Of a DNA stretch of 64,000 nt, positions 36,708 to 46,625 are shown piece after piece. The position numbers were made by a program, and so were the translations under genes. The notes under the pieces were generated by a model, which was not told where the DNA came from, made no database searches, and saw only the letters and a program-made list of their open reading frames with translations. The DNA is from Pseudomonas sp. PIC25 (GTDB lineage: Bacteria; Pseudomonadota; Gammaproteobacteria; Pseudomonadales; Pseudomonadaceae). Location: the NCBI RefSeq assembly GCF_002286785.1, contig NZ_MUJY01000051.1, forward strand, positions 59,693 to 123,692, in the 5' to 3' direction. How positions within the stretch are numbered: position 1 is the stretch's first letter; every line of letters starts with the position of its first letter.

Positions 36708-37043
36708 CTACTTCGCGGTATCCGGACCTTCCAGCAGAAGCGTGGACGGGGTGACATCCCGATCCTCGCCAAACCCCGCCGGCGCCTTGCCCTTGAGGTA
36801 CCAGGCGAAGGCGATGATCTCGGCGATACAGCGGTAGAGCGCTTCGGGAATGGCCTCGCCCAGTTCCAGGCGAGCCAGCAGGCGCACCAGATCGGCGTTC
36901 TCGTAGATCGGCACTTCATGCTCGCGGGCGATGGCGAGGATGGCTTCGGCCAGTTCGTCGTCGCCCTTGGCGCTGAGCGTCGGGGCGTTCTGCCCGTCGT
37001 AGTTGAGGGCGATGGCCTGGCGGGGAGCTTGGCGTTTTTTCAT
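36708..37043 (-). CDS. Stand-alone FlhB cytoplasmic-domain-like protein
   Basis: This 111-residue soluble protein aligns with the FlhB/EscU C-terminal domain ('IALNYDGQNAPTLSAKGDDE', 'IAREHEVPIYENADLVRLLA', 'GEAIPEALYRCIAEIIAFAW'). It begins just after where the NPTH cleavage site would be, so it cannot autocleave and has no membrane part. The ATG at 37043 overlaps the stop of the upstream FliK-like gene by four bases (ATGA), which implies coupled translation. A role as FlhB modulator is inferred only. Confidence 0.85.
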   Translation of the reverse strand: MKKRQAPRQAIALNYDGQNAPTLSAKGDDELAEAILAIAREHEVPIYENADLVRLLARLELGEAIPEALYRCIAEIIAFAWYLKGKAPAGFGEDRDVTPSTLLLEGPDTAK

Positions 37044-38584
37044 GCGGTTTCGTCCACCCAGCGCTGTTCCAGTTGGGTGCGCGGTCCCTGGGGTGGGACG
37101 CCCTGGCGGCAGGCCAGCTCGCCGACCGTCAGCCCGGCCGCCACCAGCCGTTCGCGCAGGGTCTCCAATTCTTCGCCGATCAATTGCGCGGTGCCGACAC
37201 GCTCCGCCCAGAGCTGGCTGGACAGGCTGCCACGCAGCAGTTGCGCCTGGACCTGCAACGGGCCGAGCGGGGCCAGGTCGAAGGCCAGCTCCACCTTCCA
37301 CAGGGTTTCTTTTTGTTCCTTCTTCTCCGCCTTGGGTGAGTCCTCGCGTTGCAGCTTCACCTGCAGCGGCACCAGCTCCTGCTGGTTGCGCATTGGCAGC
37401 TCCAGTTGCCAAGTGGTCACCAGGGTGCCGTCCGGCATGGTCTGGGTCTGCGCCAGGCTGGACAATTGGTGTGTCTGTAGCCGGGAGATGGCAGCGGCTG
37501 CCAAGCGCAGCAGGGTTTCCAGGTCCGCTTCGCCTTCCATGGATTGCAGCAGTTTGGAGGGCAGCGGAAAACTCAGTGCCTGCTGGCGTGCATTGGGTTG
37601 GCCAAGCGCGCCCAGGGCATTGCGGACGAAGGCGGGTAGCGCCTGGGCCAGGGCACCGCTGGCATTGCTCACGGCCAGCGGCGAGCTGGCCGGCAGGTTC
37701 GGCAGCATCTGCGCCACCAGACGCAGCAGGTTGGCCTTGAGGTCCTGGGGCAGATTGCCCGTCTGGCCGTGCAGCAGCTTGGTCTCGAGGAACAGGCCGC
37801 TGTTCTCCATGGATTGGGCCAGTCCCTTGGGGTCGGTGAGTTGCCGGGCCTCGGGAAAGGCGGCAAGCAGCTTGTCGATACCGGCCTGCAATCCTTCGGG
37901 AAGTCCGGCCTTGCCGCTCATCCCCTGCAATCCCTTGAACAGCCCCTCCAGCGAACCCTGGCGATTCTGCTGGGCTGCCAGTTGCTGGCCCAGTTCCAGT
38001 TGGTCCAGGCGCCCGCTCAGCGGCAGGAAGTTCAGCGCCTGGCTGCCTTGCACCTGGGCGGTGAGCAGGCTGCCGACCGGCAGCGCCAGCGGCGTCTCCA
38101 GCGATAGCTTGCTGCCGGCCAGGGAGGTGTTGAGCAGGTTGACCACCACCCGGTAAACCGCCTGCTCGGCCTTGGCCTGGGCGATCTGCTGGCTGGCTAC
38201 CACCTTGCCTTGCAGCAGGGTACCGACCGGCAGTTGCTCCAGGTCCAGCTGGGTGAGCGGTTTGTCGCCGCCGCCCTGCAGGGCGAGCAGCAGACGGGTA
38301 TCGGAAAGGGCGGTGACGGCCAGGGCGGTGCCCTGGGCCAGCGGGCGGGGGCTACTGGCCTCCAGGGTGGTCTGGCGGCCGTTGTCCAGGGTCAGGCGGA
38401 GCAGTAGCTGGAAGCTCTGCGCCGACTCCTTCAGCGCCACCACCTCGGCCTTGGCGGTTTCCCCGGCGGCCAGCAGTCCTTCCAGCGGCTGCAACAGCTT
38501 CACCGCCATGTCGGCGGCACTGGCAGCCGCCCGCACGCTGGGCGTTGCGGAGGGGAGGGGGCGGGCGCCGCTGATCTCGTTCAT
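37040..38584 (-). CDS. Second FliK-like hook-length control protein
   Basis: This 514-residue protein has a long helical/low-complexity N-terminal region and a C-terminal Flg_hook-type domain ('ELPMRNQQELVPLQVKLQRE', 'LWKVELAFDLAPLGPLQVQA', 'LRERLVAAGLTVGELACRQG'). It differs from the classical FliK at 13748 in length and sequence. It is on the minus strand between the chemotaxis and ccm clusters and overlaps the FlhB-C-like gene. A second FliK of this type is seen at the same position in other Pseudomonas; its job is not settled from sequence. Confidence 0.85.
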   Translation of the reverse strand: MNEISGARPLPSATPSVRAAASAADMAVKLLQPLEGLLAAGETAKAEVVALKESAQSFQLLLRLTLDNGRQTTLEASSPRPLAQGTALAVTALSDTRLLLALQGGGDKPLTQLDLEQLPVGTLLQGKVVASQQIAQAKAEQAVYRVVVNLLNTSLAGSKLSLETPLALPVGSLLTAQVQGSQALNFLPLSGRLDQLELGQQLAAQQNRQGSLEGLFKGLQGMSGKAGLPEGLQAGIDKLLAAFPEARQLTDPKGLAQSMENSGLFLETKLLHGQTGNLPQDLKANLLRLVAQMLPNLPASSPLAVSNASGALAQALPAFVRNALGALGQPNARQQALSFPLPSKLLQSMEGEADLETLLRLAAAAISRLQTHQLSSLAQTQTMPDGTLVTTWQLELPMRNQQELVPLQVKLQREDSPKAEKKEQKETLWKVELAFDLAPLGPLQVQAQLLRGSLSSQLWAERVGTAQLIGEELETLRERLVAAGLTVGELACRQGVPPQGPRTQLEQRWVDETA

Positions 38585-38721
38585 CTGAGCCGTTTACAAC
38601 CTGTCGAAAATGGCCGCTTCGGGCGTGAAGCATGCCATGTATAATGCCGCCCCGTCCGGGCCGGCCGTGCATTGCGCTTGCGTCAGTATAGCGGCCGGCC
38701 CTCCGCCTTCTTGAACGCCCG

Positions 38722-39372
38722 ATGGGTAACCATGCCGTGACCAGCCCTCTTCTCGAAGCCGTGGCGCTCGCCTGCGAGCGGGACTGGCGCATGCTCTTCG
38801 AGCGACTGGAGTTTCGCCTTTCCGCGGGTGAGATGTTGCAGGTCTCCGGCCCCAATGGCAGCGGCAAGACCAGCCTGCTGCGCCTGCTTTCCGGCCTGAT
38901 GCAGCCAACCGCCGGCGAAGTGCGCCTGAACGGCCGCCCCCTAGGCGACCAACGCGGCGAGCTGGCGCGCAACCTGCTGTGGATCGGCCATGCCGCGGGC
39001 ATCAAGGGCCTGCTCACCGCCGAGGAAAACCTCACCTGGCTCTGCGCGCTGCACCAGCCGGCCGGTCGCGAGGCGATCTGGCAGGCGCTGGAGGCCGTTG
39101 GCCTGCGCGGTTTCGAGGACGTCCCCTGCCATACCCTGTCCGCCGGCCAGCAGCGCCGCGTCGCCCTGGCCCGGCTGTATCTCGATCCGCCGCCGCTGTG
39201 GATTCTCGACGAACCCTTCACCGCCCTCGACAAGCAGGGCGTGGCGCAATTGGAAAGCCACCTGGCCCGGCACTGCGAGCAGGGTGGGCTGGTGGTACTG
39301 ACCACCCACCACACGCTGACGGAAAAGCCCGCCGGCTATCGCGACCTTGACCTGGGACAGCACCGCGCATGA
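38722..39372 (+). CDS. ccmA: Cytochrome c maturation ABC ATPase CcmA
   Basis: CcmA powers release of heme-loaded CcmE from the CcmABCD complex. The 216-residue protein has Walker A '[17 protein letters not shown]', the signature '[14 protein letters not shown]' and Walker B '[12 protein letters not shown]'. ATG 38722 is used; a GTG at 38737 ('MTSPLLEAV') is an equally likely start, since neither has a strong ribosome-binding site. The stop overlaps the ccmB start by four bases. Confidence 0.95.
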   Translation: MGNHAVTSPLLEAVALACERDWRMLFERLEFRLSAGEMLQVSGPNGSGKTSLLRLLSGLMQPTAGEVRLNGRPLGDQRGELARNLLWIGHAAGIKGLLTAEENLTWLCALHQPAGREAIWQALEAVGLRGFEDVPCHTLSAGQQRRVALARLYLDPPPLWILDEPFTALDKQGVAQLESHLARHCEQGGLVVLTTHHTLTEKPAGYRDLDLGQHRA

Positions 39373-40040
39373 GTAATGTCTTCACACTCTTGCTCGCCCG
39401 CGAGGCTCGGCTGCTCTGTCGCCGTCCGGCGGAGCTGGCCAATCCCCTGGTGTTTTTCGCTATCGTGATCGCATTGTTCCCCCTGGCGGTGGGGCCCGAG
39501 ACGCAACTGTTGCAGACCCTCTCGCCGGGGCTGGTCTGGGTCGCCGCGCTGCTCGCCGTGCTGCTCTCGCTGGACGGCCTGTTCCGCAGCGATTTCGAGG
39601 ATGGCTCCCTCGAACAGTGGGTCGTTTCGCCGCACCCCCTGCCGCTTCTGGTGCTGGCCAAGGTTTTGGCACACTGGCTGTTTTCCGGGCTGGCGCTGGT
39701 CCTGCTGGCCCCGTTGCTGGCACTGATGCTCGGGCTGCCGGCCCGCTGCCTGCCGGTGCTGCTGCTTTCGCTGCTGCTCGGCACGCCGGTGCTGAGCCTG
39801 CTCGGCGCGGTCGGCGCGGCGCTGACCGTCGGTCTCAAGCGCGGCGGCCTGCTGCTGGCGCTGCTGATTCTGCCGCTGTACATCCCGGTGCTGATCCTCG
39901 GCAGCGGGGCGCTACAGGCGGCCCTGCAAGGATTGCCGGCGGCCGGCCACCTGTTGTGGCTGGCCAGCCTGACCGCCCTGGCGGTCACCCTGACTCCGTT
40001 CGCGATCGCCGCCGGGCTGACCATCAGCGTGGGCGAGTGA
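39369..40040 (+). CDS. ccmB: Cytochrome c maturation ABC permease CcmB
   Basis: CcmB is the permease partner of CcmA in the inner membrane. The 223-residue product has six predicted membrane helices and the conserved '[20 protein letters not shown]' loop. Its ATG overlaps the ccmA stop, and ccmC starts 115 bp later after a short non-coding stretch. Confidence 0.95.
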   Translation: MSNVFTLLLAREARLLCRRPAELANPLVFFAIVIALFPLAVGPETQLLQTLSPGLVWVAALLAVLLSLDGLFRSDFEDGSLEQWVVSPHPLPLLVLAKVLAHWLFSGLALVLLAPLLALMLGLPARCLPVLLLSLLLGTPVLSLLGAVGAALTVGLKRGGLLLALLILPLYIPVLILGSGALQAALQGLPAAGHLLWLASLTALAVTLTPFAIAAGLTISVGE

Positions 40041-40155
40041 GCGGGAGCGAGCCGAAGAGGCCGATGGGCTTCGCCATCCGGGCTCGCGGGCGGCACGAAC
40101 ACCTACAAGACTGTGCGGAGGTTTCACCGTGCCTCAGCCAACGAAGAGTTAGTCG

Positions 40156-40911
40156 ATGAACTGGACGTGGTTTCATAAGCTGGGTTCGCCCAAATGGTTC
40201 TACGAGATCAGCGGCCGCTGGCTGCCCTGGTTCGCCGTGGCGGCAGTGCTGCTGATCGGTGTCGGGCTGGTCTGGGGCCTGGCCTTCGCGCCGCCGGACT
40301 ACCAGCAGGGCAACAGCTTCCGCATCATCTACATCCACGTTCCGGCGGCGTTCCTCGCCCAGTCCTGCTACGTCATGCTGGCGGTGGCCGGGTTGGTCGG
40401 GCTGGTCTGGAAGATGAAGCTGGCCGACGTCGCCCTGCAGCAGGCCGCGCCCATCGGTGCCTGGATGACCTTCATCGCGCTGCTTACCGGCGCCATCTGG
40501 GGCAAGCCGACCTGGGGCACCTGGTGGGTCTGGGATGCCCGATTGACGTCGATGCTCATCCTCCTGTTCCTGTACTTCGGTGTGATTGCGCTCGGCCAGG
40601 CGATCAGCAATCGTGACAGTGCGGCGAAAGCCTGCGCGGTGCTGTCGATCGTCGGTGTGGTGAACATCCCGATCATCAAGTACTCGGTGGACTGGTGGAA
40701 TTCCCTGCACCAGCCGGCCACCTTCAAGATCACCGAAAAGCCGGCGATGCCGGCGGAAATGTGGGTGCCGCTGTTGATCATGGTGCTCGGCTTTTACTGC
40801 TTCTTCGCCGCCGTGCTGCTGATGCGCATGCGCCTGGAAGTGCTCAAGCGGGAGTCGCGCAGCAGTTGGGTGAAAGCCGAGGTGCGCGCCCAGGTGGAGA
40901 AGCTGTCATGA
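40156..40911 (+). CDS. ccmC: Heme handling protein CcmC
   Basis: CcmC presents heme to CcmE on the periplasmic side. The 251-residue protein has six membrane helices, and the tryptophan-rich motif '[20 protein letters not shown]' with flanking conserved histidines ('[10 protein letters not shown]', 'NSLHQPATF'). The stop overlaps the ccmD ATG. Confidence 0.96.
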   Translation: MNWTWFHKLGSPKWFYEISGRWLPWFAVAAVLLIGVGLVWGLAFAPPDYQQGNSFRIIYIHVPAAFLAQSCYVMLAVAGLVGLVWKMKLADVALQQAAPIGAWMTFIALLTGAIWGKPTWGTWWVWDARLTSMLILLFLYFGVIALGQAISNRDSAAKACAVLSIVGVVNIPIIKYSVDWWNSLHQPATFKITEKPAMPAEMWVPLLIMVLGFYCFFAAVLLMRMRLEVLKRESRSSWVKAEVRAQVEKLS

Positions 40912-41084
40912 GTTTCGACTCGTTCGCCGATTTCATCGCCATGGGCTCCCATGGTCCCTACGTCTGGTCCGCCTACGGCATCAGCCTGGCGGTGCTGGTC
41001 ATCAACGTCGCTGTGCCGCTGCTGGCACGCCGGCGTTATCTGCTGGACGAGGCGCGTCGTTTGCGCCGGGAGGAATCGAAGTGA
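40908..41084 (+). CDS. ccmD: Heme exporter subunit CcmD
   Basis: CcmD is a small membrane protein that stabilises holo-CcmE release. The 58-residue product has one membrane helix ('[20 protein letters not shown]') and a basic cytoplasmic tail ('[16 protein letters not shown]'). Its start overlaps ccmC by four bases, and its stop overlaps the ccmE GTG. Confidence 0.93.
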   Translation: MSFDSFADFIAMGSHGPYVWSAYGISLAVLVINVAVPLLARRRYLLDEARRLRREESK

Positions 41085-41551
41085 ATCCGCAGCGTAAGAA
41101 GCGTCTGTTCATCGTGCTGGCCATCCTGGCCGGTGTCGGCATCGCCGTGGCCCTGGCGTTGAGTGCGCTGCAGCAGAACATCAACCTGTTCTACACGCCG
41201 AGCCAGATCGCCGGCGGCGAGGCGCCGAAGGATACCCGCATCCGCGCCGGCGGTCTGGTGAAGGAAGGCTCGGTGAAGCGTTCGTCGGACTCGCTGGAGG
41301 TGGATTTCGTGGTCACCGACGGCGCCGCCGACGTGACCATCCGCTACCAGGGCATTCTCCCCGACCTGTTCCGCGAGGGGCAGGGCATCGTCGCCCTTGG
41401 CCGGATCAACCAGGACGGCCTGCTGGTGGCCGACGAAGTGCTGGCCAAGCACGACGAGAACTACATGCCGCCCGAGGTCACCCAGGCCTTGGAGAAGAGC
41501 GGCATGATGAAACACTACGAAGGCGGCAAGCAGCAGGGGTATGCGCAATGA
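41081..41551 (+). CDS. ccmE: Periplasmic heme chaperone CcmE
   Basis: CcmE binds heme covalently through a histidine and hands it to CcmF/CcmH. The 156-residue protein has an N-terminal membrane anchor (about 8-28), an OB-fold domain and the heme-binding motif '[14 protein letters not shown]' with the covalent His and nearby Tyr. It starts with GTG 41081 inside the ccmD stop region. Confidence 0.96.
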   Translation: MNPQRKKRLFIVLAILAGVGIAVALALSALQQNINLFYTPSQIAGGEAPKDTRIRAGGLVKEGSVKRSSDSLEVDFVVTDGAADVTIRYQGILPDLFREGQGIVALGRINQDGLLVADEVLAKHDENYMPPEVTQALEKSGMMKHYEGGKQQGYAQ

Positions 41552-43521
41552 TTCCCGAACTGGGCCACCTGGCGATGATCCTCGCCCTGTGCCTCGCCCT
41601 GGTACAGGCGACCCTGCCGCTGATCGGCGCCTGGCGCGGCGACCGCCAGTGGATGAGCCTGGCTCAGCCGGCGGCCTGGGGACAGTTCTCCTTCCTGCTG
41701 TTCGCCTTTCTCTGTCTGACCTATGCCTTCCTGACCGACGACTTCTCGGTCGCCTACGTCGCCAGCAACTCCAACAGCGCGTTGCCCTGGTACTACAAAT
41801 TCAGCGCCGTGTGGGGCGCCCATGAAGGCTCGCTGCTGCTCTGGGCGCTGATTCTGGGCGGCTGGACCTTCGCCGTGTCGGTATTCTCCCGGCAGTTGCC
41901 GGAGGTGATGCTGGCACGCGTGCTGGCGATCATGGGCATGATCAGCGTTGGCTTCCTGCTGTTCCTGATCATCACTTCCAACCCCTTCGACCGTCTGCTG
42001 CCGCAATCGCCGGCGGACGGCCGCGACCTCAATCCGCTGCTGCAGGACTTCGGCCTGATCGTCCATCCGCCGATGCTCTACATGGGCTACGTGGGTTTCT
42101 CGGTCGCCTTCGCCTTCGCCATCGCCGCGTTGCTTGGCGGCCGACTCGATGCCGCCTGGGCGCGTTGGTCGCGCCCCTGGACCATCGTCGCCTGGGCGTT
42201 CCTCGGCATCGGCATCGTGCTCGGCTCCTGGTGGGCCTACTACGAGCTGGGCTGGGGCGGCTGGTGGTTCTGGGACCCGGTGGAAAACGCTTCCTTCATG
42301 CCCTGGCTGGTGGGCACTGCGCTGATTCACTCCCTGGCGGTCACCGAAAAGCGCGGCGTGTTCAAGAGCTGGACCGTCCTGCTGGCCATCGCCGCGTTCT
42401 CCCTTAGCCTGCTGGGTACCTTCCTGGTCCGTTCCGGCGTGCTCACCTCGGTGCATGCCTTTGCCTCCGACCCGGAGCGCGGCGTGTTCATCCTCGCCTT
42501 CCTGCTGGTGGTGGTCGGCGGCTCGCTGACCCTGTTCGCGATCCGCGCGCCGGTGGTGAAGAGCCAGGTCGGCTTCGCCCTCTGGTCGCGCGAGACCCTG
42601 CTGCTGGCCAACAACCTGGTGCTGGTAGTGGTGGCCTCGATGATCCTGCTCGGCACCCTCTACCCGCTGGTGCTGGACGCCACCACCGGCGCCAAGCTGT
42701 CGGTCGGTCCGCCGTATTTCAACGCGTTGTTCCTGCCGCTGATGAGCCTGCTCATGCTGGCCCTGGCGGTTGGCGTGCTGGTGCGCTGGAAGGACACCCC
42801 GCTGCAATGGCTGCTGCGCATGCTCGCCCCGGTGCTGTTGCTCAGCGTGGCGGTCGGTGTGCTTGGCAGCCTGCTCTCCGGCGATTTCCACTGGGCCGTG
42901 CTGGCCGCCTGGCTGCTGGCGGCCTGGGTGGTGCTCGCCGGCGTCCGCGACCTGCTCGACAAGACCCGCCACAAGGGCCTGCTGAACGGCATGCGCAGCC
43001 TGTCGCGCAGCTACTGGGGCATGCAACTGGCCCACGCCGGTATCGCCGTCTGCGCGCTGGGCGTCGTACTGTCCAGCCAGGGCAGCGCCGAACGCGACCT
43101 GCGCATGGCGCCGGGGGACTCGGTCGAACTGGCCGGCTATCGCTTCGTATTCGAAGGTGCACGGCATGCCGAAGGGCCGAACTTCACCTCCGACCGCGGC
43201 ACCATCCGCGTGCTGGATGACGGCGAGGAAATCGCCACGCTGCATCCCGAGAAGCGTCTCTATCGCGTGCAGAATTCGGTGATGACCGAGGCCGGGATCG
43301 ACGCCGGCTTCACCCGCGACCTTTACGTCGCCCTCGGCGAGCCGCTGGATAACGGCGCCTGGGCGGTGCGTGTGCACGTCAAACCCTTCGTCCGCTGGAT
43401 CTGGCTGGGCGGACTGTTGATGGCCCTGGGCGGCATCCTCGCCGCTGCCGACCGTCGCTACCGGGTCAAGGTGAAGACCCGTGTGCGCGAAGCCCTGGGC
43501 CTGGCTGGACAAGGAGCCTGA
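41548..43521 (+). CDS. ccmF: Heme lyase subunit CcmF
   Basis: CcmF attaches heme to apocytochrome c together with CcmH. The 657-residue membrane protein has about 14-15 helices and the tryptophan-rich motif '[20 protein letters not shown]', plus conserved histidines in '[10 protein letters not shown]' and '[12 protein letters not shown]'. The ATG overlaps the ccmE stop by four bases. Confidence 0.97.
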   Translation: MIPELGHLAMILALCLALVQATLPLIGAWRGDRQWMSLAQPAAWGQFSFLLFAFLCLTYAFLTDDFSVAYVASNSNSALPWYYKFSAVWGAHEGSLLLWALILGGWTFAVSVFSRQLPEVMLARVLAIMGMISVGFLLFLIITSNPFDRLLPQSPADGRDLNPLLQDFGLIVHPPMLYMGYVGFSVAFAFAIAALLGGRLDAAWARWSRPWTIVAWAFLGIGIVLGSWWAYYELGWGGWWFWDPVENASFMPWLVGTALIHSLAVTEKRGVFKSWTVLLAIAAFSLSLLGTFLVRSGVLTSVHAFASDPERGVFILAFLLVVVGGSLTLFAIRAPVVKSQVGFALWSRETLLLANNLVLVVVASMILLGTLYPLVLDATTGAKLSVGPPYFNALFLPLMSLLMLALAVGVLVRWKDTPLQWLLRMLAPVLLLSVAVGVLGSLLSGDFHWAVLAAWLLAAWVVLAGVRDLLDKTRHKGLLNGMRSLSRSYWGMQLAHAGIAVCALGVVLSSQGSAERDLRMAPGDSVELAGYRFVFEGARHAEGPNFTSDRGTIRVLDDGEEIATLHPEKRLYRVQNSVMTEAGIDAGFTRDLYVALGEPLDNGAWAVRVHVKPFVRWIWLGGLLMALGGILAAADRRYRVKVKTRVREALGLAGQGA

Positions 43522-43523
43522 GT

Positions 43524-44060
43524 GTGAAACGAGCGATCCTCCTGCTGCCGCTGGCGATCTTTCTGATCGTCGCGGTGTTTCTCTACCGGGGCCTGTTCCT
43601 CGATCCGTCCGAGCTGCCTTCGGCGCTGATCGGCAAGCCGTTCCCGGCCTTCTCGCTGCCCACCGTGGCTGGCGACGCCACCCTGACCGAGGCCGACCTC
43701 AAGGGCAGGCCGGCGCTGGTCAACGTCTGGGCGACCTGGTGCGTGTCCTGCCGCGTCGAGCACCCGGTGCTGAACGAGCTGGCGAAGCGGGGCGTGGTCA
43801 TCCATGGCGTCAACTACAAGGACGTCAATGCCGATGCGCAGAAATGGCTGGCCGAATTCCACAACCCCTACCAACTGAACATCGAGGATGCCAAGGGCAC
43901 CCTGGGCCTCGACCTGGGTGTCTACGGCGCGCCGGAAACCTTCCTGATCGACAAGGACGGCATCATCCGCCACAAGTTCGTCGGCGTGATCGACGAGCGC
44001 GCCTGGCGCGAGCAACTGGCGCCGCTCTATCAGGAACTGGTGGACGAGGCCGCCCGATGA
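43524..44060 (+). CDS. ccmG: Thiol:disulfide interchange protein CcmG/DsbE
   Basis: CcmG reduces the haem-binding cysteines of apocytochrome c in the periplasm. The 178-residue thioredoxin-fold protein has an N-terminal membrane anchor ('LLLPLAIFLIVAVFLYRGLF') and the active site 'WATWCVSCRVEHP'. It starts with GTG 43524, two bases after the ccmF stop, and overlaps ccmH by four bases. Confidence 0.96.
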   Translation: MKRAILLLPLAIFLIVAVFLYRGLFLDPSELPSALIGKPFPAFSLPTVAGDATLTEADLKGRPALVNVWATWCVSCRVEHPVLNELAKRGVVIHGVNYKDVNADAQKWLAEFHNPYQLNIEDAKGTLGLDLGVYGAPETFLIDKDGIIRHKFVGVIDERAWREQLAPLYQELVDEAAR

Positions 44061-44548
44061 CCCGCCGTCTGCTCGCTGCCCTGTGCCTGGGCCTGGCTCT
44101 GAGCGGTGCCGCTCATGCGGCCATCGACACCTACGAATTCGGCAGCGAGGCCGAGCGCGAGCGCTTTCGCGTGCTGACCGAAGAGCTGCGCTGCCCGAAG
44201 TGCCAGAACCAGAACATCGCCGATTCCAACGCGCCCATCGCCACCGACCTGCGTCGCGAAATCCATCGCATGCTGGAAGAGGGCAAGAGCGATGACGAGA
44301 TCGTCGACTACCTGGTGGACCGCTACGGCGATTTCGTCCGCTACAAACCGCCGGTGAATGCCCGCACCTTCTTCCTCTGGTTCGGTCCGGCGCTGCTGCT
44401 GGTCGGCGGGCTGGGCATCCTCGGGGTGATCGTGGCGCGTCGGCGCAAGGTGGAGAACGCGCCGCGCGAGGCGTTGCTCTCCGCCGAAGAAAACGCGCGC
44501 CTCGCCGCGCTTCTGGAACGTGAATCGCAGGACAAGAAAGACCAATGA
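44057..44548 (+). CDS. ccmH: Cytochrome c maturation protein CcmH
   Basis: CcmH holds the redox pair that works with CcmG and CcmF. The 163-residue protein has a signal peptide ('[17 protein letters not shown]'), the conserved '[19 protein letters not shown]' with the CxxC pair, and a C-terminal membrane helix followed by a charged tail. It is the short form, so the TPR part is encoded separately by the next gene. Confidence 0.96.
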   Translation: MTRRLLAALCLGLALSGAAHAAIDTYEFGSEAERERFRVLTEELRCPKCQNQNIADSNAPIATDLRREIHRMLEEGKSDDEIVDYLVDRYGDFVRYKPPVNARTFFLWFGPALLLVGGLGILGVIVARRRKVENAPREALLSAEENARLAALLERESQDKKDQ

Positions 44549-45759
44549 CTGATTTCTGGCTTGCCGCCGGCCTGCTGCTGCTGGTCGCCTTGGGCTTTCT
44601 CCTGCTGCCAGTGGTACGTGGCCGGCGTGCCCAGGCCGAGGAAGATCGCACCGCCCTCAACGTTGCGCTGTACCAGGAACGCCTGGACGAACTGGAGGCC
44701 CAGTTCGCTGCCTGCACCCTGAGCGCCGAACAGAAGGAAGCCGGCCGCGCCGAGGCCGCCCGTGAGTTGCTGGCCGACACCGAAGGCACCGAACCGACCG
44801 GTCGTGCCCGCCTGGGCAAGGCCGTGCCGCTGGTTGCCGCGCTGCTGGTGCCGCTGCTGGGCTATGGGCTGTACCTGCACTGGGGCGCCAGCGACAAGCT
44901 GGAGCTGGCCCGCGAATTCGCCCAGCAGCCGAAGACCATCGAGGAAATGACCGCGCGCCTGGAGCAGGCGGTGAAGGCCCAGCCGGATTCGGCGGAGGGC
45001 TGGTTCTTCCTCGGCCGGACCTACATGGCGCAGAACCGTCCCGCCGAGGCCGCCCAGGCCTTCGAGCGCGCGGTGAACATCGCCGGGCGCCAGCCCGAAC
45101 TGCTCGGCCAGTGGGCCCAGGCCCTGTACTTCGCTGGCGATAAGCAGTGGACCGGGCAGATGCAGGCGCTCACCGACGAAGCGCTGAAGGGCGACCCGGA
45201 AGAGCTGACCAGCCTCGGCCTGCTGGGCATCGCCGCCTTCGAGGGTGGCCGCTTCAAGGAGGCCATTGGCTATTGGGAGCGCCTGGTCGCCTCGCTGCCG
45301 CCGGAAGACCCGTCGCGCGCTGCGATCCAGAGCGGCATCACCCGTGCCCGCCAGCAGATGGGCGAGGCAGGGGGCAGTGCCGAGGCGGAAGCACCCGCGC
45401 CGGCTGCCGTGGCGAGTGTCGAGCTCAAGGTGAAAGTCGACCTGGACCCGGCGCTCAAGGCCAAGGTGCAGCCGGACGACAGCGTATTCGTCTTCGCCCG
45501 CGCCGTATCCGGTCCGCCGATGCCCCTGGCGGTGAAGCGCCTGACCGTGGCCGAGCTGCCCGCCGAGGTCGCCTTGGGCGACGCCGACGCCATGATGCCG
45601 CAGCTCAAACTTTCCAACTTCCCCGAAGTGCAACTGGTGGCACGGGTTTCCCGGGCCGGCAATGCCACGGCGGGCGAGTGGATTGGCCGCAGCGAGGCGG
45701 TGAAGACGTCGGAGGCCGCGCCGCAGTCGGTGGTCATCGACCGGCCGGATCAGCGTTGA
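44545..45759 (+). CDS. ccmI: Cytochrome c maturation TPR protein CycH/CcmI
   Basis: CcmI (CycH) chaperones apocytochrome c to the CcmF/CcmH lyase. The 404-residue product has two N-terminal membrane helices, TPR repeats at about 140-260 ('[20 protein letters not shown]', '[20 protein letters not shown]') and a C-terminal periplasmic domain with '[20 protein letters not shown]'. It overlaps ccmH by four bases and closes the operon. Confidence 0.95.
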   Translation: MTDFWLAAGLLLLVALGFLLLPVVRGRRAQAEEDRTALNVALYQERLDELEAQFAACTLSAEQKEAGRAEAARELLADTEGTEPTGRARLGKAVPLVAALLVPLLGYGLYLHWGASDKLELAREFAQQPKTIEEMTARLEQAVKAQPDSAEGWFFLGRTYMAQNRPAEAAQAFERAVNIAGRQPELLGQWAQALYFAGDKQWTGQMQALTDEALKGDPEELTSLGLLGIAAFEGGRFKEAIGYWERLVASLPPEDPSRAAIQSGITRARQQMGEAGGSAEAEAPAPAAVASVELKVKVDLDPALKAKVQPDDSVFVFARAVSGPPMPLAVKRLTVAELPAEVALGDADAMMPQLKLSNFPEVQLVARVSRAGNATAGEWIGRSEAVKTSEAAPQSVVIDRPDQR

Positions 45760-45804
45760 TCGGCTAGATTACAAGGGCATCCAGCCGGAAAAACCGAGGC
45801 GAAG

Positions 45805-46260
45805 ATGAGCGTATCCAACCCGTCACCCTCCGCTACACGCCCTTTGGGGCGCCGCGTGCGGTTGCTCGGCGTGCTCGGGCCGATCCTGTTGAGCAGCGCC
45901 TGTGCCGTCCATGTCGGCCAGCCGTCCCGCCAACCGCCGCAACCCCAGCCGCCGGTACAGCAGCCTCCCATGCAGCAGGCCCCCATCGTGCGCCCGCCGC
46001 CGGTCCAGGCACCGCCGCCCTCGAGGGCGCCGAAGCCGCAAATCAGCAAGACCCACCCACGCTATGCGCCGCCGCCGCACGTCGCTTCCCATTGGGACAA
46101 CCGCCTGGGTGTCTACGTGGTGGAGGGGCGCGATCTCTACTACCGCGAGCGTCTGTTTTATCGCAAGGAGAGGGGCAATTGGGTCTGCTCCGGCCGCCCC
46201 GATGGCCCTTGGGAGCCGGTTGACCTACCCAGCGTGCCGCCAGGCCTGCGCAATCGCTGA
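45805..46260 (+). CDS. Putative small exported (lipo)protein
   Basis: The 151-residue product has a basic start, a short hydrophobic run ending 'LLSSACAVHVG' (Cys33) and a Pro/Gln-rich stretch (40-85). A conserved-looking end follows with 'DLYYRERLFYRKERGNWVCS' and 'GRPDGPWEPVDLP'. The lipobox is imperfect (Ser at -3), so lipidation is uncertain. It lies 45 bp after ccmI; ATG 45805 has the weak AGGCG upstream. No function is known to me. Confidence 0.7.
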   Translation: MSVSNPSPSATRPLGRRVRLLGVLGPILLSSACAVHVGQPSRQPPQPQPPVQQPPMQQAPIVRPPPVQAPPPSRAPKPQISKTHPRYAPPPHVASHWDNRLGVYVVEGRDLYYRERLFYRKERGNWVCSGRPDGPWEPVDLPSVPPGLRNR

Positions 46261-46298
46261 GGTCGCTTCGCGGGGCTTTCGCGAATGATTCGCCCCTG

Positions 46299-46552
46299 CG
46301 CACGTAGCCCGGATAAGCCTTGGCGCAATCCGGGAATGGCGGTTCCAAGTATGGCCTGGGTCAGCTTTTGTAGGAGCGAGCTCTGCTCGCGAATGGGCCA
46401 CGCAGAAGCTTCGCCAGCAGAGCTGGCTCCTACGAAAAGCGGGCCTATCGGCCTTGGGCGAATGAATTCGTCCCTACGCACGTAGCCCGGATAAGCCTTG
46501 GCGCAATCCGAGGGGGCGGCCCCGGATTGCGCTGACGCTTATCCGGGCTACG
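46299..46552. repeat. Direct and inverted copies of a GTAGCCCGGATAAGC unit
   Basis: The 34-bp sequence starting CGCACGTAGCCCGGATAAGC occurs at 46299-46332 and again, identical, at 46477-46510. Its complement-type copy (CGGATTGCGC...GCTTATCCGGGCTACG) lies at 46523-46552, so the last two can fold into a long hairpin. Confidence 0.85.
46368..46436. repeat. REP doublet (REPIN-like), second copy
   Basis: The 69-bp unit starts TTGTAGGAGCGAGCTCTGCT and ends with the inverse GGCTCCTACGAA. It is closely similar to 11070-11133, with a few substitutions and a small length change in the middle. Confidence 0.78.
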
Positions 46553-46555
46553 ATC

Positions 46556-46625
46556 CTCTCACCTCTCACCTCTCACCTCTCACCTCTCACCTCTCACCTC
46601 TCACCTCTCACCTCTCACCTCTCAC
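46556..46625. repeat. Ten perfect tandem copies of CTCTCAC
   Basis: Seventy bases form ten exact CTCTCAC heptamers. The array reaches into the 3' end of the minus-strand EamA gene; the last residues and the stop codon of that gene are read from the first two units on that strand. Confidence 0.95.

Larger units (their letters stand above)
46261..46555. other. Repeat-rich intergenic region
   Basis: No gene is visible between the lipoprotein-like gene and the heptamer array. The stretch is almost wholly repeats: two direct copies of a 34-bp unit and one inverted copy, and a REP doublet between them. Open frames here are low-complexity products of the repeats. Confidence 0.7.

Noticed and set aside
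37040..38584. The second FliK-like gene as a pseudogene copy of fliK
   Set aside because: It is a full-length intact frame of 514 codons with its own conserved C-terminal domain and a coupled downstream gene.
46556..46625. Heptamer array as a CRISPR
   Set aside because: Units of 7 bp are contiguous with no spacers, and no cas genes are present.
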